NCBI GenBank assembly: GCA_016194375.1
Contig: JACQBU010000049.1
Location: 1-37,662, forward strand
From: Nitrospinota bacterium
GTDB taxonomy: Bacteria; Nitrospinota_A; UBA7883; JACRGQ01
Length of the DNA: 37,662 nucleotides
Direction of reading: 5' to 3'
The position numbers and the translations under genes were made by a program. Positions 1-8,479 of this stretch are shown here, one piece after another (positions within the stretch are counted from its first letter, which is position 1; each line of letters starts with the position of its first letter). The notes under the pieces are model-generated. The model was not told where the DNA came from. It worked only from the letters and a program-made list of their open reading frames with translations, and ran no database searches.

Positions 1-247
1 GAAGAGATGACTCCGGAAAACGGCCATCGGTTGGGGATTACGGGAAACCTTTGCTCGTAGAACGGTTATGGAAGAAATAATGGAAGTAAGGTATGGAAAA
101 ATATGGCTTGACCAAAGGCGCGCTTTCAGAGATGACAATGGCGGGGGCGCGGCTAGGTACAAACTACGGGGTACAAAATGTCGGCGCCGGTATGCTAGAC
201 TTGACCCGTAGGTCCAACTTGCAAACTTTTAACTAGGGGGAAACGGC
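1..247. other. Upstream region without a recognisable gene
   Basis: No convincing coding sequence is visible before yebC. A short open frame (ATG at 68 or 80, stop near 211) would encode a basic peptide of about 44 to 48 residues that I do not recognise, and it lacks a clear ribosome binding site, so I do not call it. TATGCTAGA at 191-199 is a possible -10 region because nearly the same string occurs upstream of the M23 peptidase gene at 2207-2215. No good -35 box accompanies it here. The yebC ribosome binding site (AGGGGG) lies at the end of the region. Confidence 0.4.
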
Positions 248-1000
248 GTGTCGGGTCATTCCAAATGGGCTACGATAAAACACAAAAAAGGCGCCCTGGA
301 CGCCAAGCGCGGAAGGGTCTGGAGCAAGGTCATAAAGGAGATAACCGTGGCCGCCCGCATCGGCGGCGGCGACCAGAACGCCAACCCGCGCCTTAGGGGC
401 GCAATTCTCTCCGCGAAGGCCGTCAACATGCCCGCCGACAACATTGACCGCGCCATAAAAAAGGGGACCGGCGCACTGGAAGGGCAACACTACGAGGACG
501 CCACCTACGAGGGGTACGGGCCGGGGGGCGTCGCGATGCTCATCACCGTGACGACGGACAACAAAAACCGGACCGTCTCGGAGGTCCGCTCCATCCTTAG
601 CAAGCACGGCGGCAACATGGGCGAGAGCGGCTGCGTCAACTGGATGTTCTCCAAAAAAGGGTTTTTTACGATTCCAAAAAGCCAGATATCCGAGGACGCA
701 CTGCTTGATATCGTGCTCAACGCCGGGGCGGAGGACCTGACGGCCCAAAAGGATTATTACGAGGTGACCACCCCGTACGAGCTGTTCGACGCGGTGAAAC
801 ACGCGGTGGAGCAAAAAAAACTCGTCCCCATACTGGCGGAGCTGACCATGATTCCGCAGTCCACCGTGAAGCTGGAGGAAGACAAGGCGCGCTCCATGCT
901 AAAGCTTATGGAGGCGCTGGACGACCACGACGACGTGCAAAAGGTGTACGCCAACTTCGACGTCTCGGACGAGGTGATGGAAGCCATAGCCTCGGAATGA
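248..1000 (+). CDS. yebC: YebC/PmpR (TACO1) family protein
   Basis: The 250-residue protein has the usual length of the YebC/TACO1 family. It starts with the family signature SGHSKWATIKHKK and contains the conserved ARIGGGDQNANPRLR stretch and the NMPADNI motif near residues 58-64. Members are cytoplasmic; they were first described as transcriptional regulators and some act as translation factors that help ribosomes through difficult stretches such as proline runs. The start is GTG, 7 bases after an AGGGGG ribosome binding site. The stop overlaps the ruvC start (ATGA), so the two are translationally coupled. A yebC-ruvC-ruvA order is common in bacteria. Confidence 0.95.
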   Translation: MSGHSKWATIKHKKGALDAKRGRVWSKVIKEITVAARIGGGDQNANPRLRGAILSAKAVNMPADNIDRAIKKGTGALEGQHYEDATYEGYGPGGVAMLITVTTDNKNRTVSEVRSILSKHGGNMGESGCVNWMFSKKGFFTIPKSQISEDALLDIVLNAGAEDLTAQKDYYEVTTPYELFDAVKHAVEQKKLVPILAELTMIPQSTVKLEEDKARSMLKLMEALDDHDDVQKVYANFDVSDEVMEAIASE

Positions 1001-1563
1001 CCGCCGTAAAAAGGGTGCTGGGGATTGACCCCGGAAGCAGGGTCGCCGGATACGGGGTGGTGGAGGAGAACGGCGGTCGGCTCTCCGCCGTCGGATACGG
1101 GGTCGTGAGGCCCCCCGAGACGAAGGATCCCAACCTAAAATTGAAATACATCTTCGAGGCGTTCTCGGAAATAATCGCCCAATACAACCCGGACGAGGCG
1201 GCGGTGGAGACCGTTTTTTTCGCCGCGAACGCGCGCTCCGCGCTCGTGCTGGGGCAGGCCAGGGGCGCGGCGCTTTTGTCGGCGCTGATGGCCGGCGTCA
1301 CGGTTTATGAATACTCCGCCCTGCAGGTTAAGAAGGCCCTCACCGGGGGCGGCAGGGCGGAAAAAAGCCAGGTCGCCGACATGACCCGCAGGATATTGGG
1401 CTTGAAGGCCGCGCCAAAGCCGGAGGACGTCACCGACGCCCTGGCGGCCGCCATATGCCACGTTCATTCGGCCCCGATGCGAAGCAGGCTCGAGGCCGCA
1501 TCCGGCCTGGCGGGCGACGGGGCGCGGGCGGCGGCGGGCGCCAAAAACGCGGCGGGCAAATGA
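997..1563 (+). CDS. ruvC: Crossover junction endodeoxyribonuclease RuvC
   Basis: RuvC resolves Holliday junctions by symmetrical nicking within the RuvABC complex. The RNase H-like fold is evident, and the four acidic metal ligands can be placed at D11 (GIDPGS), E71 (AVETVFF), D144 and D147 (PEDVTDALA). The core ends near residue 160 and is followed by an Ala/Gly-rich tail of about 25 residues. At 188 residues it is slightly longer than the E. coli protein. The ATG overlaps the yebC stop, and the RuvC stop overlaps the ruvA start, which indicates one operon. Confidence 0.96.
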   Translation: MTAVKRVLGIDPGSRVAGYGVVEENGGRLSAVGYGVVRPPETKDPNLKLKYIFEAFSEIIAQYNPDEAAVETVFFAANARSALVLGQARGAALLSALMAGVTVYEYSALQVKKALTGGGRAEKSQVADMTRRILGLKAAPKPEDVTDALAAAICHVHSAPMRSRLEAASGLAGDGARAAAGAKNAAGK

Positions 1564-2147
1564 TAGCATTCCTTCGTGGAACTCTCGTCCAAAAGAGTCC
1601 GCAGAGCGCGGTCATAGAGGTCGCAGGCGTTGGGTACAACGTCTTCATCACGCTCGGCTGTTTCGAGGCGTTGCCGGAGGGGGGGGCGCAGACGTTCATC
1701 CCGACCGCCACGATTGTCAGGGAGGACGCCTTCCTCCTCTACGGTTTCGCGGACGCGGCGGAAAAGGAGATGTTCCTAAAGCTCATATCGGTCACGAGGG
1801 TCGGCCCGAAGCTCGCCTGCGCGGTGCTTTCGGGCATCAAGGCGGACTCCTTTCGCGCCGCCGTTTTGGGCGGGGACAAGTCGGCGTTGTCGCGCGTGCC
1901 TGGGGTGGGAGGGAAGACCGCCGAGCGGATAATAATGGAGCTTAAGGACAAGCTCGGCCCGCAATTCCCCCAAACCGGGGGCCGGACGGTGGCCGATGCG
2001 ACCACGGGTGACGCCGTGGCGGCGCTTGTTAACCTGGGATACCAAAAGGCCCATGCGGAGAGGGCCGTGGCGAAGGTCTTCGGCGGAAATCCCGGCGCGG
2101 ACGTCGGGACTATAATCCGAAAATCGTTGGCGGAATTGTCCGGGTAA
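1560..2147 (+). CDS. ruvA: Holliday junction branch migration protein RuvA
   Basis: RuvA binds four-way junctions as a tetramer and loads the RuvB motor. The 195-residue protein starts MIAFLRGTLV, a typical OB-fold start. It has two helix-hairpin-helix segments, around residues 70-92 (LISVTRVGPKLACAVLSG) and 105-125 (ALSRVPGVGGKTAERI), and a C-terminal domain that contacts RuvB. I chose the ATG at 1560 over an upstream in-frame start at 1455 because it overlaps the RuvC stop (ATGA) and matches the family N-terminus. The extra 35 residues of the longer frame would be a shadow of ruvC. No ruvB follows. Confidence 0.96.
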   Translation: MIAFLRGTLVQKSPQSAVIEVAGVGYNVFITLGCFEALPEGGAQTFIPTATIVREDAFLLYGFADAAEKEMFLKLISVTRVGPKLACAVLSGIKADSFRAAVLGGDKSALSRVPGVGGKTAERIIMELKDKLGPQFPQTGGRTVADATTGDAVAALVNLGYQKAHAERAVAKVFGGNPGADVGTIIRKSLAELSG

Positions 2148-2267
2148 GGGGGCCTTTTTCCCATAGGGTCCATCATGCCCAAAAAAATTGACTGGCCTCG
2201 TAATAATATGCTAGAGTTATCCGCTGGTGAGGTTTGACTAAAAACCGTATTAAGTAGGTGAGTGTGA

Positions 2268-3224
2268 GTGGCTTTTTTTAAGAACACTAAGCTGAAAGTC
2301 GGGCGTTTTATGTCCGAGAAGTACACGGTAATCCTGATGGCCGGCCTGGCCGGAAGGATGAGGCGTTTCAGCGTGCCCAAAAACGTCGTAAAAATCGGTC
2401 TTGGCATCGCCGCGACCGGCCTACTTTTTTTCCTCTACGTCTCCTACGCCATGTTCCAGGTCAACATCCACATGGACGAGGTCGACCGGCTTCGGGAGTT
2501 GTCCATGATACAGAAGCAGGAACTGCAAAGGTTCGCCCTTAAGGTGGACGAGTTCCAAGGCAAGCTGGCCCGGCTGGAAAAATTCGACAAGAAACTACGC
2601 ATAATAACCGCGCTGGACAACGGCACGCGCGTCGCCGGCAACAACGACGCGTTCGGCGTTGGCGGCCCGAGCAATTCCGACGGACTTGGCCAGGCACAGG
2701 AAAAATACACGCAGGGGCTCCTCAACCAGCTTGACGACGACATAGTAAAGCTTGAATCAAGGGCCCTCAAACAGGAGATAAGCTTCCACGAGCTGGACGG
2801 GTACTTCAAGGACCAGTCGTCCCTTCTCACCTCGACCCCGTCGGTCTGGCCGGCCCGCGGATGGGTGACAAGCGGCTTCGGCTACAGGGTTTCCCCCTTC
2901 ACGGGGATGAAGGAATTCCACGAGGGGCTGGACATATCAACCCATATAGACTCGCCGGTGGTCGCCCCGGCCAACGGCGTGGTTATGAACGTTTCGCATG
3001 ACAGCGGATTCGGGAACTTCGTCGAGATAGACCACGGGTACGGAATCGTCACCCGATTCGGGCACAACTCCAAGATAGTCGTTAAGCGCGGCGAGCACGT
3101 GAAGCGCGGTCAACTGTTGGCCCGCGTCGGAAGCACCGGTCGGAGCACCGGCCCCCACGTGCATTACGAGGTTCGCCTGCACGGGGTTCCGGTCAACCCC
3201 TACCGATACATCCTCACCGAATAA
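2268..3224 (+). CDS. M23 (LytM-type) peptidoglycan endopeptidase, membrane anchored
   Basis: The 318-residue protein has a basic cytoplasmic N-terminus, one membrane segment (about residues 43-62), a coiled-coil region (about 68-112 and 150-180) and a C-terminal LytM/M23 domain (about 197-316). The zinc site looks intact: H218 and D222 (FHEGLD), H266, and H297-V-H299. It is therefore probably an active peptidase that cleaves peptidoglycan cross-bridges in the periplasm. The start at 2268 is GTG; an internal ATG (MSEKYTVIL, residue 15) is an alternative. A possible promoter lies upstream, with TTGACT at 2188-2193 and TATGCT at 2207-2212, but the spacing is short. The gene is monocistronic and is followed by element B. 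Confidence 0.9.
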   Translation: MAFFKNTKLKVGRFMSEKYTVILMAGLAGRMRRFSVPKNVVKIGLGIAATGLLFFLYVSYAMFQVNIHMDEVDRLRELSMIQKQELQRFALKVDEFQGKLARLEKFDKKLRIITALDNGTRVAGNNDAFGVGGPSNSDGLGQAQEKYTQGLLNQLDDDIVKLESRALKQEISFHELDGYFKDQSSLLTSTPSVWPARGWVTSGFGYRVSPFTGMKEFHEGLDISTHIDSPVVAPANGVVMNVSHDSGFGNFVEIDHGYGIVTRFGHNSKIVVKRGEHVKRGQLLARVGSTGRSTGPHVHYEVRLHGVPVNPYRYILTE

Positions 3225-3249
3225 TTCAAAACCGATCCTCCCCCTGTAT

Positions 3250-3420
3250 TGGTGGCACGGAAAAAAGCGGACACTCGAAGGGTGTTCCGTCTTTTTCACA
3301 CTGCCATCTTCGAAAAGATGGCAGTGTAATTTAGCCCGTGATGAATCCGAAGTGCGCACAAGCATTTTTGAAATGCATTGCCTCTGACGAGGCAATCGCG
3401 GAATGAATTCCGCGCCACCA
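3250..3420 (-). repeat. Multi-hairpin intergenic repeat, element B
   Basis: This 171-bp element is bounded by 12-base inverted ends, TGGTGGCACGGA at 3250-3261 and TCCGCGCCACCA at 3409-3420, with one mismatch. Read on the minus strand, its first ~50 bases match element A at 11030-11137. Inside are a perfect 13-bp stem with loop CGAA (3298-3327), an 8-bp stem ATTGCCTC/GAGGCAAT (3377-3396) and an imperfect GCGGACAC-type stem (about 3267-3291). No reading frame is evident. It resembles a REP/MITE-type non-autonomous palindromic element, and no clear target-site duplication flanks it. Confidence 0.75.
3298..3327. terminator. Strong 13-bp hairpin, possible terminator for the M23 gene
   Basis: ACACTGCCATCTT and AAGATGGCAGTGT form a perfect 13-bp stem closed by a CGAA loop. 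No run of T follows on the + strand, although CTTTTTC precedes it and would read GAAAAAG on the minus strand. Intrinsic termination is therefore only a possibility; a role in mRNA 3'-end stability is equally likely. It is an internal module of element B. Confidence 0.35.
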
Positions 3421-3583
3421 GATTAAGTTCGGCATCCGCCTATTCTCCGAAGCCCTCGACCTAGCCGCATCTTGCTCCGCCAGACCGCATATCCCTCTTC
3501 CCCCGCCGTCAAGGACAAGTACCGCGAGAATGACAAGAGTGGGGAGGCGGGGAATCGGCCTCCAATGCTAATCCAAGGACATT
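3421..3583. other. Intergenic stretch between element B and tRNA-Gln, no gene seen
   Basis: I see no coding frame or recognisable RNA in these 163 bases. CCCCCGCC near 3500 can pair with GGCGGGGA near 3546 across a loop of about 35 to 40 bases. The adjoining tRNA-Gln has lost pairing on this side, so the stretch may be foreign or rearranged sequence. Confidence 0.3.
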
Positions 3584-3655
3584 CATTGGCGGCTGGATTC
3601 GAACCAGCGACCGTTAGATCCAGAATCTAAAGCCCTACCGCTGAGCTACGCCCCG
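3584..3655 (-). tRNA. tRNA-Gln (CTG anticodon), acceptor stem degenerate
   Basis: On the minus strand the D arm (GCTC/GGGC), anticodon arm (TTAGA-TTCTGGA-TCTAA) and T arm (GCTGG-TTCGAAT-CCAGC) are all perfect, and the anticodon CTG reads glutamine CAG codons. The acceptor stem is only half formed. The 5' strand is CGGGGCG and the 3' strand is CGCCAAT, so pairs 4 to 7 form and pairs 1 to 3 are mismatched. No CCA follows, unlike tRNA-Ala in this window. Position 73 would be G, as expected for glutamine tRNAs. The gene lies 20 bases downstream of dnaK on the same strand and may be read from its promoter. It is either a decayed or truncated tRNA gene, or the 3' end has been rearranged or misassembled. 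Confidence 0.7.
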
Positions 3656-3675
3656 ATCAGTCGGCATATTTAACT

Positions 3676-5577
3676 TTATTTCTTTGCGTCCTCGAACTCG
3701 GCGTCGACTACGTTTCCTTTTTCGCCGCCAGCCGCGCCGCCCGGCCCCTGGCCCCCGCCGGGTCCGGATTGGGAGGAGGCCTGCTGGTAGATCGCCTCCG
3801 CCATTTTGTGCGAGGCCTTCCGCAGGTTTTCCGCCTCGGCCTTGATGGCCGCCACGTCGGAGCCATCCATCGCCTTCTTGCATTTGGCCAGGGCGTCCTC
3901 GACCTGGGTCTTCACGTCCGCGCCCACCTTGTCCTTGTTCTCATCGAGCGTCTTCTCGGTCTGGTAGACGAGGCTGTCGGCGTTGTTGCGGGCGTCCACC
4001 GCCTCGCGCTTCTTGCGGTCCTCGTCCGCGTGGGACTCGGCGTCCTTCACCATCTTCTTTATTTCGTCCTCGTTGAGGCCGGAGCTGGAGGTCACCGTTA
4101 TCTTCTGCTCCCTGCCGGTCCCCTTGTCCTTGGCGGCCACGTGGACTATGCCGTTGGCGTCGATGTCGAACGACACCTCTATCTGCGGCACGCCGCGCGG
4201 GGCGGCCGGGATGCCGTCCAGGTGGAACCTGCCGAGCGTGCGGTTGTCCCGCGCCATCTCGCGCTCTCCCTGAAGGACGTGGATCTCCACGGAGGTCTGC
4301 CCGTCCGCCGCAGTGGAGAACACCTCGCTCTTGCGGGTCGGTATGGTCGTGTTGCGTTCGATGAGCCTGGTCAGGACGCCGCCGAGGGTCTCGATGCCCA
4401 GCGAAAGCGGCGTGACGTCAAGAAGGAGGATGTCCTTCACCTCGCCCCCAAGCACGCCGGCTTGGACAGCGGCGCCAAGCGCCACGACCTCGTCCGGGTT
4501 CACGCCCTTGTGCGGCTCGCGCCCGCCGAAATACGCCTTGACTATGTCGTTCACCTTCGGCACGCGGGTGGAGCCGCCCACCATCACGGCCTCCTGTATC
4601 TGCTCCTGGTTCAAGCCGGAGTCGGACATCGCCTGTTTCAGCGGGCCCAGCGTCCTTTGCAGGTAGTCGTCTATCATCTGTTCGAACCTGGCCCTGGTCA
4701 GCTTTACGTTCATGTGTTTCGGGCCGGTCGCGTCCGCAGTTATGAACGGCAGGCTTATGTCGGTTTCGACCACGGAGGACAGCTCCATCTTCGCCTTTTC
4801 CGCGGCCTCCTTGAGCCGCTGAAGCGCCATGGCGTCCTTGCTCAGGTCTATCCCTTGGTCCTTCTTGAACTCGGCCACGAGCCAGTCTATTATCCGCTGG
4901 TCGAAGTTGTCGCCGCCCAGGTGGGTGTCGCCGTTGGTGGCCTTCACCTCCACCACGTTGTCGCCGACCTCCAGTATGGAGATGTCGAACGTTCCGCCGC
5001 CCAGGTCGTAAACCGCTATCATGTGGTCGCGGGACTTGTCCAGGCCGTAGGCGAGCGCCGCGGCGGTAGGCTCGTTGATTATCCTCTTCACCTCGAGCCC
5101 GGCTATGCGCCCGGCGTCCTTGGTCGCCTGCCTTTGGGCGTCGTTGAAATAGGCCGGGACGGTGATGACGGCCTCGGTGATTTTTTCCCCGAGGTAAACC
5201 TCGGCGGATTTTTTAAGTTTGCCGAGTATCATGGCGGATATCTCGGGGGGGCTGTACTGCTTGCCGCCGGCCAGCACGCGGACGTCCTGGTTCGGCCCCT
5301 CAACGACCTTGTAGGGGACCATTTTCATCTCCTCCTGAATCTCGGAGAATTTTCGCCCCATGAAGCGCTTTATGGAGTAAACCGTGTTGGTGGGATTGGT
5401 GATGGCCTGCCTTTTGGCCACCTGCCCGACGAGAATCTCGCCGTCCTTGGCGAACGCCACGACGGAGGGGGTGAGCCTGGAACCCTCTTCATTAACAATG
5501 ACTTTGGGCTGGCCGCCTTCCATTATGGCCACCACCGAGTTGGTGGTGCCGAGGTCAATTCCTATAATCTTTCCCAT
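3676..5577 (-). CDS. dnaK: Molecular chaperone DnaK (Hsp70)
   Basis: The 633-residue protein is a full-length Hsp70. It begins [14 protein letters not shown] (phosphate-binding loop), carries the second ATPase signature [12 protein letters not shown] near residue 190, the linker [16 protein letters not shown] near residue 383, the substrate-binding domain, the helical lid, and a Gly-rich tail ending in acidic EFEDAKK. It folds and refolds cytoplasmic proteins with DnaJ and GrpE, neither of which is encoded nearby. The ribosome binding site GGAGG lies 5 bases before the ATG. A good sigma-70-like promoter lies upstream, and I see no CIRCE element or heat-shock promoter there. Confidence 0.98.
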   Translation of the reverse strand: MGKIIGIDLGTTNSVVAIMEGGQPKVIVNEEGSRLTPSVVAFAKDGEILVGQVAKRQAITNPTNTVYSIKRFMGRKFSEIQEEMKMVPYKVVEGPNQDVRVLAGGKQYSPPEISAMILGKLKKSAEVYLGEKITEAVITVPAYFNDAQRQATKDAGRIAGLEVKRIINEPTAAALAYGLDKSRDHMIAVYDLGGGTFDISILEVGDNVVEVKATNGDTHLGGDNFDQRIIDWLVAEFKKDQGIDLSKDAMALQRLKEAAEKAKMELSSVVETDISLPFITADATGPKHMNVKLTRARFEQMIDDYLQRTLGPLKQAMSDSGLNQEQIQEAVMVGGSTRVPKVNDIVKAYFGGREPHKGVNPDEVVALGAAVQAGVLGGEVKDILLLDVTPLSLGIETLGGVLTRLIERNTTIPTRKSEVFSTAADGQTSVEIHVLQGEREMARDNRTLGRFHLDGIPAAPRGVPQIEVSFDIDANGIVHVAAKDKGTGREQKITVTSSSGLNEDEIKKMVKDAESHADEDRKKREAVDARNNADSLVYQTEKTLDENKDKVGADVKTQVEDALAKCKKAMDGSDVAAIKAEAENLRKASHKMAEAIYQQASSQSGPGGGQGPGGAAGGEKGNVVDAEFEDAKK

Positions 5578-5630
5578 TAGTCCTCCAAATCGCCCGTCTT
5601 AATAGCATCCTTTTCCTTTTTCACTTATGC

Positions 5631-5659
5631 TTAATAAGACCCTATATTTGTTTCGTCAA
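5631..5659 (-). promoter_or_regulatory. Sigma-70-type promoter for dnaK
   Basis: On the minus strand TTGACG (5654-5659) and TATTAA (5631-5636) are separated by exactly 17 bases, close to the vegetative consensus. The expected start site would leave a leader of about 45 to 50 bases ending in the GGAGG ribosome binding site of dnaK. No inverted repeat of the CIRCE type overlaps it. The call rests on sequence only. Confidence 0.6.
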
Positions 5660-5839
5660 GGCGCTTTTTGTCATTATTTCCCGTCGTGGCCGCACGGCTC
5701 CCCCCTTCTGTGCTTTTGCGACGAACTTGGAATTCGCGGCATTTCAACCCGCCGGACGTTTTATTTCGGAGGACTTGAGAATTTTGCGGAAATCCACGGG
5801 GCCGGCCGCATAAGAAAAAGCTCGGCTCGACGGGCCGCG

Positions 5840-6427
5840 CTATGGTTTCAGGACGCCTTCGACCTCTATAAGTATTTTTACCTCCTCGCCCACCAACACT
5901 CCGCCGGTTTCGAGTAATTGGTTCCATTTGAGGCCAAAATCACCCCGCTTGATTTTCCCAGCGGCGGTGAACCCCACGCGCCGATTCCCCTTGGGGTCTT
6001 TTGCCGACCCGAGATACTCCCCTTCAAGCACGACCTCTTTCGTCACGCCGCGAATGGTCAGGTTCCCGACCACCCGCATGGCGTCCCCCCCCAACAGTTC
6101 CGATTTTTTAAGGGCAAAGGTGATGTTGGGAAATTTCTCCGCGTTCAAAAATCTTTCGGACCGCAAATCGGCGTCGCGGTCCGCGACTTCGCTGTTGATG
6201 GTGGCGGCCTTAATCGTCAAATCGGCCTTGGAGAGGGTCTTTGTTTTTTCGTCGAACGAGAAGCCCCCCGAATAATCCTTGAAGTACCCCTTGACGTTTG
6301 AAATCACCATGTGTTTCACCGAAAAACCGATGCTCGTGTGGTCCTTGTCCACCCTGTAGTCTGCCGCCGCCGCGGGCATACCCGCGGACAAGGCGGCCGC
6401 CGTTATCAACATCAATAATTTTTTCAT
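5840..6427 (-). CDS. YceI family periplasmic protein (copy 1)
   Basis: The 195-residue protein has a Sec signal peptide (about residues 1-22, ending AAA before DYRVD) and a single YceI lipocalin-like domain covering the rest. It has the family features VDKDHTSIGFSVKHM, DLRSERFLNAEKFPNITF and GDFGLKWN. YceI proteins bind isoprenoid or lipid-like molecules in the periplasm, and their exact role is often unknown. A GGAGAGG ribosome binding site precedes the ATG. The next gene upstream is a paralogue, so a tandem duplication is likely. Confidence 0.92.
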   Translation of the reverse strand: MKKLLMLITAAALSAGMPAAAADYRVDKDHTSIGFSVKHMVISNVKGYFKDYSGGFSFDEKTKTLSKADLTIKAATINSEVADRDADLRSERFLNAEKFPNITFALKKSELLGGDAMRVVGNLTIRGVTKEVVLEGEYLGSAKDPKGNRRVGFTAAGKIKRGDFGLKWNQLLETGGVLVGEEVKILIEVEGVLKP

Positions 6428-6516
6428 TTATCCTCTCCTCAACAAATATTTTATCATCAACCGGGGCGATTTTTTCGACGGTCCGTATTGGCTCCGAATC
6501 ACGGCCGTGACGCCTG

Positions 6517-7107
6517 TTATCTTTTCTTAATCCCCTCTATGTCCAGCGTGATCTTAACTTCTTCCCCCACCAGCTTGCCCCCCGTGTCCAACGGTTGGTT
6601 CCAGGTGATCCCGAAATCGCCGCGCCTTATCACGCCGCGCGCCGTGAACCCCACCCGCTCGTTCCCGACGTTGTCCGTCACCGCCCCAAGATACTCCCCG
6701 TCCAGCTTGATCTCTTTTGTTATTTTGCGGATCGTGATGTCGCCCACGACATGAATCTTTTTATCCGGGTCGGTCCGCGAACTTTTCAAGTTAAAGGTGA
6801 TTTCCGGAAACTTTTCGACGTTAAGGAAGTCCTTGGAGCGCAGGGCCTCGTCGCGTTTCGCCACGCCGGTGTCGACGGTCTCCGCAGTTATCCCCACGGT
6901 CGCCCTGGTCAAGGCGAGCGTCTTCTCGTCGAAGTCGAAGTAGCCGGAGAAATCGCCAAATTTCCCCCTTACGAAGAAGACCTCCAAATGCTTCACGGAA
7001 AAGCCGATGTTGGTGTGGTCGTTGTCTATCCAATAGGATGCCGCAAAGGCCCGGCCCGAAACGGCCAGCGCCGCGACGAGGATAAGCGTCGAGCGGATGT
7101 TTCTCAT
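6517..7107 (-). CDS. YceI family periplasmic protein (copy 2)
   Basis: The 196-residue protein has a signal peptide (about residues 1-22, cleavage after AFA) and a YceI domain aligned end to end with copy 1. Shared strings include DNDHTNIGFSVKHL, FLNVEKFPEITF, RRGDFGITWN and LVGEEVKI. The two copies clearly diverged some time ago, since the core differs at many positions. The 89-bp gap between them holds a perfect 12-bp palindrome, TCACGGCCGTGA, at 6499-6510, which could be an operator or chance. No obvious ribosome binding site precedes this ATG. Confidence 0.92.
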   Translation of the reverse strand: MRNIRSTLILVAALAVSGRAFAASYWIDNDHTNIGFSVKHLEVFFVRGKFGDFSGYFDFDEKTLALTRATVGITAETVDTGVAKRDEALRSKDFLNVEKFPEITFNLKSSRTDPDKKIHVVGDITIRKITKEIKLDGEYLGAVTDNVGNERVGFTARGVIRRGDFGITWNQPLDTGGKLVGEEVKITLDIEGIKKR

Positions 7108-7297
7108 GTTAGTCGGCAGGCCGTTTCATCCCGCGGACTCGACGATTGCCGCAAAGGTTTTGTTCATCCCCCCCCTTTTTTAACGCCTTTTCCCCCGGCC
7201 CGGCTTCCGGGGACGGAAATTATCATACCTTATTTTCGCGGAAAAATGGGGGGTTGCCGGCGGGTTCTCCGGGAACCTTCCCCAAATTTAATTCGCG

Positions 7298-8401
7298 CTA
7301 TTCCCTCGACGGCAGGCCGGAGAGCATCATGTACGCGGCGGCGGAAAGAAAGAGGACGTGGGCTCCGGTGGCCGCGACCAGAGGAGGGAGCTTGCCGCCG
7401 TGCCCCATGGAAACCCCCATCGAAAACAAAAACCAAAACGCGAATCCTATTATCGCCGTGAGGGTTATCCCCGAAAGCGCGCCGGTCGCGCGTCCCCCGC
7501 CCCCGAGCCCCAGGGGGATGGAAATAAACGCCATCACCACGCTTATGAGGGGAAAGGACAGCTTGACGTACCTGTCCACGGAGTACCGCACGTCGTTGTA
7601 CCCGGCGGTTTTTATGTGTTGTATGTAACCCGTTATCTCCGCGAAGTTCATCTCCTGCGGCGCCTTCTCGGCGCGCTTCAACTCGGCAAACTCCACCCTC
7701 ATTTCGTACTCCCGTTTTTGGAACGCCGACTCCGTTATCGCGCCCGAGGGGTCGAACCTGCGCTCGACCCCGTTTTCGAATGCCCACGCGGGGCCGACGG
7801 GCGACTTGTAAACCTTCGCCGCGGAAATTATCAGGTCGAAGCCCCCCATGTCCCGCGCCAGCCTTATGAGGTTCACGTCGTACAGGACGCCGCCGACCGG
7901 GTCCAGATAACCGATGTTCCACATGTCCTCGTTCGAGGTCTTTATCCAGACCCTGTTCTGCCGGAGGAAGCTCACGTCCTGCATCCCCTTCACCTGCCGC
8001 CGCATGACGTCCTCGGACCTCTTAAACGCCCTGGGCATGACGTACTCGCCGTCCAGGAACGACAGCGCCGATATGAGCGCGGCGCCGGCAAGCACCGGCG
8101 CGGCCAGCCTCATGACCGACACGCCCGACGACATCAGCGCCAACGCCTCCCTGTTCCTCGACATCAGCGAGAAGGAGAGTATGGCGGCGGCCAGCACCGC
8201 CATTGGCGTCATGTAATAAAGCGCCTCGGGGATTTTTTCGGCGAAATAGCGAAATATCAGGCCGGGGGAGGCCTCGTAATGAACGAAGTCCCCGACAAGC
8301 TCGAAAAACAGTATCAGGATGAAAAGCGTGACCAGAAGCCCGGCGCCCATGACGAAGAACCTGAAAAACACGGACAGAACGTAGCGGTCTATTATTTTCA
8401 T
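7298..8401 (-). CDS. LptF/LptG-type lipopolysaccharide export permease
   Basis: The 367-residue protein belongs to the YjgP/YjgQ permease family, whose members form the LptB2FG transporter that extracts LPS from the inner membrane. It has three N-terminal membrane segments within the first ~125 residues, a periplasmic beta-jellyroll domain of about 150 residues (roughly 130-270), and three C-terminal membrane segments. The start MKIIDRYVLSVFF matches the family. I chose the ATG at 8401; a TTG two codons upstream is in frame but sits only 3 bases from the GGTGG ribosome binding site. TATAAT on the minus strand at 8446-8451 may be its -10 box. Only one such permease gene is present, whereas lptF and lptG are often adjacent. 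Confidence 0.9.
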   Translation of the reverse strand: MKIIDRYVLSVFFRFFVMGAGLLVTLFILILFFELVGDFVHYEASPGLIFRYFAEKIPEALYYMTPMAVLAAAILSFSLMSRNREALALMSSGVSVMRLAAPVLAGAALISALSFLDGEYVMPRAFKRSEDVMRRQVKGMQDVSFLRQNRVWIKTSNEDMWNIGYLDPVGGVLYDVNLIRLARDMGGFDLIISAAKVYKSPVGPAWAFENGVERRFDPSGAITESAFQKREYEMRVEFAELKRAEKAPQEMNFAEITGYIQHIKTAGYNDVRYSVDRYVKLSFPLISVVMAFISIPLGLGGGGRATGALSGITLTAIIGFAFWFLFSMGVSMGHGGKLPPLVAATGAHVLFLSAAAYMMLSGLPSRE

Positions 8402-8479
8402 CGTCAAATTCCACCCAAAAAAAAGTGGTCGTCAAATTTCGCTTGATTATAGCCCGATAATTCAAACAGAATACAACTC

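Noticed and set aside
80..211. A short open frame before yebC
   Set aside because: It is about 44 residues, basic, without homology I recognise and without a convincing ribosome binding site.
1455..1559. An upstream in-frame extension of RuvA by 35 residues
   Set aside because: It overlaps ruvC out of frame, is Arg/Gly-rich and lacks RuvA homology; MIAFLRGTL at 1560 is the family start and overlaps the RuvC stop.
3769..5580. A 603-residue open frame antisense to dnaK
   Set aside because: Long antisense frames over hsp70 genes are a known artefact, once misannotated as NAD-specific glutamate dehydrogenase. The sense strand encodes a complete DnaK with a ribosome binding site and promoter.
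7358..8446. A 362-residue plus-strand frame opposite the LptF/G permease
   Set aside because: His/Arg/Gly-rich antisense shadow; the minus-strand permease has clear membrane segments and family motifs.
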